A stretch of DNA of 10,318 nucleotides from Nitrococcus sp. (lineage in GTDB: Bacteria; Pseudomonadota; Gammaproteobacteria; Nitrococcales; Nitrococcaceae). The position numbers were made by a program, and so were the translations under genes. Shown in pieces: positions 1 to 7,162 of this stretch. Each line of letters begins with the position of its first letter. The first letter of the stretch is position 1. The notes beneath the pieces are model-generated. The model searched no databases. It worked only from the letters and a program-made list of their open reading frames with translations, and was not told the origin of the DNA. Location of the stretch: positions 1-10,318 of the forward strand of contig JAKDMK010000049.1 of assembly GCA_030452365.1 (NCBI GenBank), given 5' to 3'.

Positions 1-2003
1 GTATCGCCTTGGCGTGCCCGCGCCCGCGCAAGCTGTATGCGGGCTGGAACAAAATCAGGCTTTGCGTCGATCAGCTCTTGATAAGTTCGGGCCGCCGCCT
101 GATTCTCCCCCTCTGCCAGCAGAGCCGCTGCGCGAATATAGAGCAGTCCCGCATGCTTGGGATTGGCCTTCAGAGCCTCTTGCGTGACCTGCCCCGCTCT
201 CTTCGCTTTCCCTTGAGCGAGCAGCGCCCTGGCGTATAGCCCTGCGGCGATAGCGGATTTCGGGTTGTCCTTGACCGCCTGCTCGAGCCAGCTCAGGGTT
301 CGTGCGCGCTCGCCCGATTGCGCCGCGAGGCCGGCAAGTGCCAGCTCGCTTTGTAGGTTACCCGGGTGCGAATCCAATACCGCCTGGTAATGCTCATTTG
401 CGGCAGTAAAATCCTGTCTCTGGACGGCAAGCAGAGCCAATCCATGATGTCCGGCAATACTGTTGGGATCCTTCTTGAGCGCAGCCTCGAATTCCTTCTG
501 CGCTTTGTCGTTGTCCTTCTTCAGAAGAGACACCAGACCACGCAGCACGTGGGGGATATCGCTGCCTGGACGCTTTTTCTCCAGGCGCTCGATGGCTGGC
601 AAGGCTTGGTCCAACTGCCGCTTGGCGATGAGCATACGGATGAGTGCGACATCGGCACGGATATCCTTCTGATCAAGCTCCGACGCTGTGGCCAGCTCTT
701 CGATCGCCTGCTTCGCATCCCCGCTCTGCAACAGCACACGGGCTAGAGCGGTTCGAAACACCGCGTCCTTGGGCGCCTGCGCTACCGCTTGTTCGAGGTA
801 ATGCCGACCGATATCGCTATCGCCCGCCGACAACGCGGCCTGCCCGATCGCAGCCAGAAGTTTCGGATCTTCAATGTCTAGGCCCTGCAATTGTCGTATG
901 GTCTGGACCGCCGCATCAGCGCCGCCAACGTGACTCTGGCTACGCGCCAGCAGCACCTTGACACGGACCGCATTGGGATAGTTCTGCAGAAACCTGGAAA
1001 ATCCCTGAATCGCCTGCTCATAGTTGTGCTGCGCATAGTGAGTCAAACCAAGCCAAAGGATGGCTGGAGCGAAGTCGGGGCTGGCCCTTAATGCTTCCTG
1101 ATAGGCAACGGCCGCATCGTCGAGACGTCCTTGACGGAATCGCAAGGAGCCAAGCAGATAATTCACCTGCACCGAGGAAGGTGCCAGCTCGTGCAGCACA
1201 TCGATGTCCGATTGCGCCGCATCGAGCTGATTTTCGCCCAGCTCGATTCGCGCCCGCCCGAGCAAGGCACCGGGCTGCTTGGGCGAGACCTCCAAGGCCT
1301 TGCTAAAGGCGTCGATCGCAGCCTGGTTTAGCTTTGCGTCGGCTTCGATGCCACCGAGCATGATCCAGCCCTGGACGTGCTTCGGGTGTTGCTGCAAAAG
1401 GCTCTTGACTCGCGCCCTGGCCTGCTCGATCCGACCCTGCAGCGCGTCACAACTGGCGAGCCCAAGCTCGGCCGCGAGGTTCTGCGCATCTAACTTGGAG
1501 GCCTGCTGGTAGTCGGCGCAGGCAAGCTTAATTTTGCCCAACGCCCGCTCAGCATCCCCTTTAGTGATCAAAGCCTCTGCGCGCCGAGGGGCATTCGGCT
1601 GCTGGTTCGCTTTGAGCGTATCGAGCACATCTTGGTAACGGCCTTGCATGAGCAAGGCCCTGGCCAAATCCGGGGCAACCTCTACTTCTGCCACGCCGAG
1701 GGAAACCGCGCGGCGCAGCTCTTTCTCCGCTGCCAGTCCCTGTCCGTTCTCGACGTAGGTTCTTCCTAACAGAACTCGGGCCTTGGCGTTGTCTGGGCTC
1801 TGCTGAAGTGCGTTTTTCAGCTCGATGATGGCCGCGTTGAACTCACCCTTATCGCGGTATGCAATGGCATCCTGAATATGCTGCGCGGGTGTCTGCGAGC
1901 CAAACAGATCACACGCTGCAAGCGGCAGGATCAACGATGAAATCAGGATCGCGATCGCAGCGACTTGAGCGCGCGGACCTTGCATCGTCCAGACTCGAAG
2001 CAT
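1..2003 (-). CDS. prsT: PrsT: PEP-CTERM-system TPR-repeat lipoprotein (3' end off window)
   Basis: The reading frame is open from an ATG at 2003 to the left edge, giving 667 residues without a stop; the C-terminus is missing. A short signal peptide ends in the lipobox L-A-A-C with Cys31 (codon 1911-1913), so it should be acylated and anchored on the periplasmic side. Residue +2 is Asp, which in E. coli favours inner-membrane retention. Behind it come about 18 TPR-like units of about 34 residues (for example near residues 46, 215 and 283), with the usual small and aromatic spacing and a final Pro. Length, lipobox and position directly after prsK-prsR match the PrsT family (TIGR02917, roughly 900 residues). 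TPR solenoids bind proteins, so a scaffold role in polysaccharide or PEP-CTERM protein export is inferred. An AGGGTG Shine-Dalgarno lies 6 nt before ATG and overlaps the prsR stop (10-bp gap), suggesting translational coupling. An in-frame ATG at 1985 is a weaker start. Confidence 0.9.
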   Translation of the reverse strand, partial: MLRVWTMQGPRAQVAAIAILISSLILPLAACDLFGSQTPAQHIQDAIAYRDKGEFNAAIIELKNALQQSPDNAKARVLLGRTYVENGQGLAAEKELRRAVSLGVAEVEVAPDLARALLMQGRYQDVLDTLKANQQPNAPRRAEALITKGDAERALGKIKLACADYQQASKLDAQNLAAELGLASCDALQGRIEQARARVKSLLQQHPKHVQGWIMLGGIEADAKLNQAAIDAFSKALEVSPKQPGALLGRARIELGENQLDAAQSDIDVLHELAPSSVQVNYLLGSLRFRQGRLDDAAVAYQEALRASPDFAPAILWLGLTHYAQHNYEQAIQGFSRFLQNYPNAVRVKVLLARSQSHVGGADAAVQTIRQLQGLDIEDPKLLAAIGQAALSAGDSDIGRHYLEQAVAQAPKDAVFRTALARVLLQSGDAKQAIEELATASELDQKDIRADVALIRMLIAKRQLDQALPAIERLEKKRPGSDIPHVLRGLVSLLKKDNDKAQKEFEAALKKDPNSIAGHHGLALLAVQRQDFTAANEHYQAVLDSHPGNLQSELALAGLAAQSGERARTLSWLEQAVKDNPKSAIAAGLYARALLAQGKAKRAGQVTQEALKANPKHAGLLYIRAAALLAEGENQAAARTYQELIDAKPDFVPARIQLARARARQGD

Positions 2004-2013
2004 TGCTGTCACC

Positions 2014-3381
2014 CTACCCCGCCGTCACGCTGACTTTGAGGCCGTATTTGCTGAGCAGCGAGTACAGCGTAGGGCGGCTGATACCAAGTAGCTCGGCTGC
2101 GCGCGCAAGGTTGCCGTTTGTCTGGCCGAGCGCTCGCGCCACCGTGCTGCGCTCGACTTGTTCGCGCGCTTCGCGCAGCTTCAGCGGTGAGGCTTCCACT
2201 TCTCTATAGGGCAAACCCAGGTCAGCGGCCGTTATGCTGTCATGGCTCGCCATGATTACGGCACGGCGCAACACATTCTCCAGCTCACGAACGTTCCCCG
2301 GCCAATCGTAGGCCTCGATCGCAACCAGCGCATCGTGGGAGAATCCTTTGAGACCGCAGCGATCCCGCTCAGCAAACTTGCGCAGAAATGTATGCGCCAG
2401 CAATGTCGCATCCCCATCGCGCTCACGCAGCGCTGGAATGCCCACCGTAATCTCGCTGAGACGGTAATAGAGATCCTCGCGAAAGCTGCCATCCTCTATC
2501 ATGGCCTTGAGATCGCGGTTGGTGGCGCAGACGACACGCACATCAACCGGTATTTCGCCCCGCCCTCCCAGGCGCTCGATCACCCGCTCCGGCAGAAAGC
2601 GCAGCAGCTTGGCCTGAAGCGGAAGCGGCAGGTCGCCAATTTCATCCAAGAACAACGTGCCACGATTGGCATATTCGATCTTACCGATGGTCTGCCGATT
2701 CGCGCCCGTGAATGCGCCCCGCTCGTAGCCGAACAGCTCGCTCTCTAACAGCGCTTCCGGGATGGAGGCGCAATTGATGGCGACGAAGCGCTCTGCCGCG
2801 CGGGGGCTAAGCCGGTGCAGCGCGTGCGCGAGCACCTCCTTGCCGGTCCCGCTTTCGCCGATGAGCAGCGCCGTGGCATTGACTGGCGCCACGCGCTCGA
2901 TCATGCGGCAGACCTGCAGCATCTGGGGCGAGGTGGCCACGATACCCTCGAGCGGATTCTCTGGCACCTCGATCAGACGACGGTGTTCTAACTGTAGCTC
3001 ATAGAGGTTCTTGGCCCGATCGACAATCAGGCGCAGCACCTCCGCATCCACCGGCTTTTGATAGAAATCGTAGGCACCCGCGGCCACGGCTCGCAGAGCC
3101 GTCGCGTGCTCGTCGTTGCCAGTGACGACAATAACTTTCGTATCCCGTGACCGAACCAGGATCTCCTCCAACGCCCGTAGCCCCTCCGAGGCATTCGCCG
3201 CATCCGGCGGTAGGCCGAGATCCAGCAGCACGATTGGGGGCTCGTGCAAATCGACGATACGCATGGCCTCCTCTCGAGTGGATGCCATGAATACATGATA
3301 GTTACTGAAGCACCATTTGAGCTGGCGTTGCAGACCGGCGTCATCCTCGACAATCAGTAACTTCGGCTGCGGGTTAGCCAC
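2014..3381 (-). CDS. prsR: PrsR: sigma54-dependent response regulator of the PEP-CTERM/EPS locus
   Basis: A 455-residue NtrC-type regulator. The receiver domain (about 7-125) has acidic residues Glu12-Asp13-Asp14, phospho-acceptor Asp54, Thr87 and Lys109. The AAA+ domain (about 147-380) has Walker A GESGTGKE at 175-182, the intact sigma54-contact loop GAFTGA at 222-227 and Walker B GTLFLDEI at 241-248. A Fis-type helix-turn-helix ends the protein (about 411-448). It should be phosphorylated by PrsK and open RpoN-bound promoters; the regulated genes are not shown by the sequence. Start choice: a GTG at 3381 preceded by GGGAGGT with 5-nt spacing puts the receiver at the usual place. A longer in-frame start at 3477 would add 32 residues without receiver features and would overlap prsK deeply. 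The chosen start overlaps the prsK stop by 8 bp, implying coupled translation of kinase and regulator. Order and architecture match TIGR02915. Confidence 0.95.
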   Translation of the reverse strand: MANPQPKLLIVEDDAGLQRQLKWCFSNYHVFMASTREEAMRIVDLHEPPIVLLDLGLPPDAANASEGLRALEEILVRSRDTKVIVVTGNDEHATALRAVAAGAYDFYQKPVDAEVLRLIVDRAKNLYELQLEHRRLIEVPENPLEGIVATSPQMLQVCRMIERVAPVNATALLIGESGTGKEVLAHALHRLSPRAAERFVAINCASIPEALLESELFGYERGAFTGANRQTIGKIEYANRGTLFLDEIGDLPLPLQAKLLRFLPERVIERLGGRGEIPVDVRVVCATNRDLKAMIEDGSFREDLYYRLSEITVGIPALRERDGDATLLAHTFLRKFAERDRCGLKGFSHDALVAIEAYDWPGNVRELENVLRRAVIMASHDSITAADLGLPYREVEASPLKLREAREQVERSTVARALGQTNGNLARAAELLGISRPTLYSLLSKYGLKVSVTAG

Positions 3382-5482
3382 GCAATACCTCCCGATTTGC
3401 GTCCCCCATCGGCACGACGGGGGCCGACTCGTGCAGCGGCAAACGTAGCACAAAGCAACTTCCCTCATTTGGGGCACTGATCACATCCATTAGACCTCCG
3501 ATCCCCTCGACGAAATGTCGGGCCTCAAACACCCCAATTCCCATGCCGGCATTGCCTTTGGTGGTCGCAAAAGGACGGAACAAGCGCTCGCGGATAAACT
3601 CTTCGGCCATACCCGCGCCAGTATCCCGCACCTCCAAACGACACCACCCGGCTTCACGCGCAACACTAAGCTCAATATCTCCGTCAGGAGGGGTCGCGTC
3701 CTGCGCATTGCACACCAGATGCTCCAAAACGGTTACCAGGCGCCCACGCGGGCAATTCACGATCAGCCCAGGGGTAGTGATCCGCACCCGTGGTGCGGGG
3801 CGACCTTGCGCTAGACTACTAGCGACCTCCCCTACCAACTCGCCAATATCGACCTGCTCCACCGTTGCCAGCGGCGCATCGAGTTTGCGCAGATTCGCAA
3901 GCACACGGTCCATCCGCTGCGTAGCGCTTTCCATCGTTTGAAAGGCGTCCGCGACGAACTCTGGATTGGCGCGGTACTTCGCGGCATTGGCGGTTATCAA
4001 CGACAGCTGCGCCGAGACGTTCTTCAGATCGTGCACAACGAAGGCGGACAATCGATTGAATGCATCGAATTGCCTGGCATCGATGAGCGCATCGGTCGCA
4101 TCCAAGTGCGCGACATAGCTTGCGACTTGGCGCCCGGCGGTCTTGAGCAGATCGCGGTCCTCCCAGTTGATTTCCCGCGCTACCTTGGGTCGGCTGAGCA
4201 CCGCGAAGCCCTGCAGACTATCCTGCTGCAACAAAGGCACGATCAACCACGGATCGCGAACCCTGCCGAGCCAATCCGGCAGCAATAACTCGCCATAGCG
4301 TTCCGGGTGCCTACGGTAATCATTAAGTTCAACGATCCACTCATGCCTTCTGAGACAGCGCACCAATGAAGTATCGGCGGGCTCCGTCAGGGTGCCCGGA
4401 AACGAGATGTTCCAGGTTGCCGCCAAGATGAGATTACCCTGCTCGTTCGCGCTCCACAAAGCCCCACTGGGGCTATCGACTAGCTGCGCGATCGCGCGAA
4501 TCGCGCGTACCCGTAGCGGCTCTCCATGGCCGTTTGTGGAGAGCGTGCGGATAAAGCGCAGCCACTCTTGGCGATAGTCGTATTTGTAGGAAAAGAAGTG
4601 TTTGGAGATGAATATGCGTATCCAAGCGCGTAGGCTGCCGGAGAATAGCGCCGCCAAGAACACCAGCAGCGCCCCGGCCAGAAAGACGATCTGCAGGGCA
4701 TGGCCCCAATTGCCACCGGCATAGCGAATGGAATAGCCGGCGATAGCCATGAGCAGCAGGTAGACACCGGCCCCGGTTATAACAACCGAGTCGACGACCA
4801 TGCGGCGGGAAACACCGATATGCAATGACCATTTCGGATTGCGCGCCGCAGAGACGGCAATCAGAGGGACGGCTAGGGCATTGACGAATCCCCGCGCGGC
4901 CAAGATGTGAGCGTTTAACCCGGCAAATAGCAGCCCGTCGGCATAGCAATAGAAGTCGAACGCGAATGCGACCCCAAGCCCGAGGCAGAGATGCTTGATT
5001 CCCCAACGCTGGCCCGGCTCTACCCGGCGATAGAGCTGTTCGATCAGCGCCATGCCAAACAGGCTCACCAGCAACATGCCGGCGATTCCCAGGAACGCAG
5101 GCAGGCCCGAGGAATAGCCCGATAGCGCCGCCAGCGAACAGCCGGCGAGCAGCACGGCGAACCCCGTTAGCAGCACCCAAGGATCTGCGCGCAACGATTG
5201 CCGCATCGCTTGCGGCGACGATAAACGCAGCAGCATCGCCACGAAGCAAAACCAACCGGTCCAGCGCAGGAACTCGAACATCGGAATGAGCCAGCGCAAC
5301 GCGGCGAACGACCACTGACTGCTGATGGTGTATGTCGCCCCCCAGCAAGCGCACAGGAAGGTGGCCAGCAGGAGCGTGACGCCGCGCGAAAATCCGCGCA
5401 AGCCCGCAAACAGCAATGCAAGCAGCAGCATGTACGCAACTGTCGCAACACCGTAGCTAACGGCCGCAACCGATACCGCCAT
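3374..5482 (-). CDS. prsK: PrsK: membrane-bound sensor histidine kinase of the PEP-CTERM/EPS locus
   Basis: A 702-residue kinase, close to the usual length of the PrsK family (TIGR02916). Residues 1-285 form a multi-pass membrane domain with roughly eight hydrophobic segments (for example 10-30, 36-52, 102-122, 130-148, 232-250, 262-282). A GAF-like region follows (about 315-458). The dimerisation/phosphotransfer helix holds the H-box VVHDLKN with His484. The ATPase domain has an N-box around Asn592, G1 box DTGAGM (620-625), F box LFRPFATTK (634-642) and G2 box GMGIG (646-650), so the catalytic set is complete. There is no large periplasmic loop, so the signal is probably sensed in or near the membrane or by the GAF region; the ligand is unknown. 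The ATG at 5482 has only a poor G-rich Shine-Dalgarno. It is separated by 144 bp from the upstream ATPase gene, so it may have its own promoter, and it overlaps prsR by 8 bp. Confidence 0.95.
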   Translation of the reverse strand: MAVSVAAVSYGVATVAYMLLLALLFAGLRGFSRGVTLLLATFLCACWGATYTISSQWSFAALRWLIPMFEFLRWTGWFCFVAMLLRLSSPQAMRQSLRADPWVLLTGFAVLLAGCSLAALSGYSSGLPAFLGIAGMLLVSLFGMALIEQLYRRVEPGQRWGIKHLCLGLGVAFAFDFYCYADGLLFAGLNAHILAARGFVNALAVPLIAVSAARNPKWSLHIGVSRRMVVDSVVITGAGVYLLLMAIAGYSIRYAGGNWGHALQIVFLAGALLVFLAALFSGSLRAWIRIFISKHFFSYKYDYRQEWLRFIRTLSTNGHGEPLRVRAIRAIAQLVDSPSGALWSANEQGNLILAATWNISFPGTLTEPADTSLVRCLRRHEWIVELNDYRRHPERYGELLLPDWLGRVRDPWLIVPLLQQDSLQGFAVLSRPKVAREINWEDRDLLKTAGRQVASYVAHLDATDALIDARQFDAFNRLSAFVVHDLKNVSAQLSLITANAAKYRANPEFVADAFQTMESATQRMDRVLANLRKLDAPLATVEQVDIGELVGEVASSLAQGRPAPRVRITTPGLIVNCPRGRLVTVLEHLVCNAQDATPPDGDIELSVAREAGWCRLEVRDTGAGMAEEFIRERLFRPFATTKGNAGMGIGVFEARHFVEGIGGLMDVISAPNEGSCFVLRLPLHESAPVVPMGDANREVLRG

Positions 5483-5536
5483 GCCCCGTCACCCCATCAA
5501 AGCGCGCGAAAAGCGCATGTAAGACGCCGTTTCCTA

Positions 5537-5552
5537 AGCAAGGCTGGCACCC
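5537..5552 (-). promoter_or_regulatory. Candidate sigma54 (-24/-12) promoter upstream of prsK
   Basis: Read on the minus strand, GGGTGCCAGCCTTGCT has the GG and GC dinucleotides exactly 10 nt apart and a perfect -12 element TTGCT. The -24 element keeps GG but deviates at the following CAC. Transcription would start near 5526, leaving a leader of about 44 nt before the prsK ATG. The neighbouring prsR encodes a sigma54 activator, so autoregulation is conceivable. A chance match cannot be excluded. Confidence 0.3.
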
Positions 5553-5565
5553 CGCATGGTGGCGT

Positions 5566-5621
5566 ATACCGGCGCTCTCATCCTGGCAACCGCTTGGCGC
5601 AGGCCGGATCGAGGCCGGTAT
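5566..5621. repeat. 8-bp inverted repeat in the ATPase-prsK gap
   Basis: ATACCGGC at 5566-5573 and its exact reverse complement GCCGGTAT at 5614-5621 flank a 40-nt spacer, in the 144-bp gap directly after the ATPase stop. A transcript could form a long-looped stem, but no T-run follows on the minus strand, so it is not a classical intrinsic terminator. It might be a processing or attenuation structure, or an operator pair. Confidence 0.35.
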
Positions 5622-5626
5622 GTGAC

Positions 5627-7063
5627 TCAGTTCAGAGCAGGATCAACGGTAGGAGGCGCGCTGTTGTCCTCGACAGCCGCCTTACTGACAGTGAAGTCAT
5701 GTCGATCCTCCGGTTGCGTGCCGAAGGCCAACGCGGGAACACTGATAGCAATGCCGCTCTCCGCAAAAGAAAGCTGTAGCTGACTGCCAGCAGCAATAAT
5801 AATCGTTGCTAGCAACAGGAATCCGGCCAGCCCGAACAGCAGCCGCTGCCCCTTGCGCCGGCGCCAGCCACCGCTTGCAGCCCAACCGTCAACGCTAGGG
5901 AAGAGACGTTGATCCGGATCGGGTTCGATCTCATGTGCAAGCATCCGCTGCGCAACAGGCGCACGAATGACATTCTGCGCCCCCGTCCCGCTCGCCTCGT
6001 CATGGTTTCGTGCCGATGCGCCGCGGGAATCATTCATCGAGGCGAACGCTAATGAGTCGCAATCGGAACTAACCGATTCAGGCCGCGCACCGATCAGCGG
6101 CTCACGACGAGCTAAGCTGTCGTTTTCTGCTACATCGTCGCCCAAGAGCTCATCATCGGAATCAAAGCGCTCCCATTCGCTCCGGCCCGGCTCGGGTGCT
6201 GCGGGCAATTCATCGAGCAGTTTGTCCACGTCTTTGATATCCCATGGAAGCAACATCTCATCACGTAGATCCTCGATGACTGCACGCATATCAGCGGCCC
6301 GAAAATCTCGTTTCTCCTCGACGAAACCGAACATGAGCAAACGGCTCAGCACTTGATTGATGCGCCGGGGAACACCGTCGGACAGGCGATGTATCATCGC
6401 GAACAGTGACGGCTCGAAGCTCGGATTGCCCTGCCAGCCGACACGCCCGAGCCGGTGGCAAATGTAGGCCTCAGTCTCTTTCTCATTTAGCGCCGAGAGA
6501 TGACTGGCGGCAATCATGCGCTGATGAAGCTGCTCCATGACCGGCCTGCGCACCATATCCCGCAGGGGCTCCTGACCGATCAAGAACACCTGGATTAATG
6601 ATTGACCCTCCTTTTCCAGATTGGTGAGGAAGCGCAGCTCCTCCAGTGCCGACTCCGACAACCCCTGGGCTTCATCCACCAGCAGGATCGCCCGACGTTT
6701 AGAGCGGTAATCCTGATCCAAACTGCGAATGATCTGGCGCAGCAGTGACGCCTTGTCGAGGTGATCAGCCTGCAGCGAGAGCTTGAAGGCGATCATGCGT
6801 ATGAGCTCGCTGCCTTCTAACTGGGTGCTATTGAGCTGAATCACCCTGAGCCGCTCTTTACGAAGATCGGCCAGCAGGTCATAGATGAGCGTAGTCTTAC
6901 CTGTGCCAGGCCGCCCCGTAACCATGACGAATCCTTCGGCCCGATGCACGCCGTACTCCATGTAGGCCTTGGCCTTGCGGAAGCCACGGTGGCGAAAGCA
7001 GAATCGATAATCGGGTGTCAGCCTGAACGGATCGCCAGTAAAGCCAAAAAAGCTCTCGTACAT
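5627..7063 (-). CDS. PEP-CTERM-locus secretion ATPase with C-terminal membrane anchor
   Basis: A 478-residue AAA-type ATPase. The first ~270 residues match the XrtA/PEP-CTERM-associated ATPase family (TIGR03015, related to ExeA/GspA): N-terminal MYESFFGF, Walker A GRPGTGKTT (50-58), Walker B ILLVDE (126-131), sensor-like FLIGQE (160-165) and GVPRRIN (230-236). The family is normally about 270 residues. Here an acidic, Ser-rich linker (about 275-400), a basic RRRKGQR cluster, one transmembrane helix (408-426) and a 52-residue tail follow. The topology is probably ATPase in the cytoplasm and tail in the periplasm, as in ExeA-like proteins. ATP-driven assembly or regulation of EPS export is inferred; the substrate is unknown. 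The start at 7063 is chosen because the family begins at MYESFF; a GTG at 7078 would add five residues but has its GGAG directly adjacent. The gene lies 99 bp after the sugar transferase and 144 bp before prsK. Confidence 0.9.
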   Translation of the reverse strand: MYESFFGFTGDPFRLTPDYRFCFRHRGFRKAKAYMEYGVHRAEGFVMVTGRPGTGKTTLIYDLLADLRKERLRVIQLNSTQLEGSELIRMIAFKLSLQADHLDKASLLRQIIRSLDQDYRSKRRAILLVDEAQGLSESALEELRFLTNLEKEGQSLIQVFLIGQEPLRDMVRRPVMEQLHQRMIAASHLSALNEKETEAYICHRLGRVGWQGNPSFEPSLFAMIHRLSDGVPRRINQVLSRLLMFGFVEEKRDFRAADMRAVIEDLRDEMLLPWDIKDVDKLLDELPAAPEPGRSEWERFDSDDELLGDDVAENDSLARREPLIGARPESVSSDCDSLAFASMNDSRGASARNHDEASGTGAQNVIRAPVAQRMLAHEIEPDPDQRLFPSVDGWAASGGWRRRKGQRLLFGLAGFLLLATIIIAAGSQLQLSFAESGIAISVPALAFGTQPEDRHDFTVSKAAVEDNSAPPTVDPALN

Positions 7064-7162
7064 AAGCCGTATCGCCACTCCGTTGACAAGTGCTATTACG
7101 AGGCTATCGGCGAGAAGTCGGTAGCCTTCCTAGCTGACTCCATGCGTTCTGGGGCAATCGGT

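Noticed and set aside
366..746. Plus-strand open frames across the left 2 kb
   Set aside because: They are antisense to the TPR gene prsT, whose minus-strand frame is open across the whole 2 kb with clear TPR periodicity and a lipobox.
2242..2748. Plus-strand open frame of 168 codons opposite prsR
   Set aside because: It is antisense to the conserved AAA+ domain of PrsR, with no family features or convincing ribosome binding site.
4473..5354. Minus-strand open frame of 293 codons inside prsK
   Set aside because: It lies in another frame of prsK, is rich in Arg/Ala/Pro as expected for a GC-rich shadow frame, and has no recognisable domain; prsK has full kinase motifs over the same DNA.
5545..5550. 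TGGCAC on the plus strand, resembling a sigma54 -24 element
   Set aside because: The required GC at the -12 position is absent (GG instead), and it would transcribe antisense into the ATPase gene.
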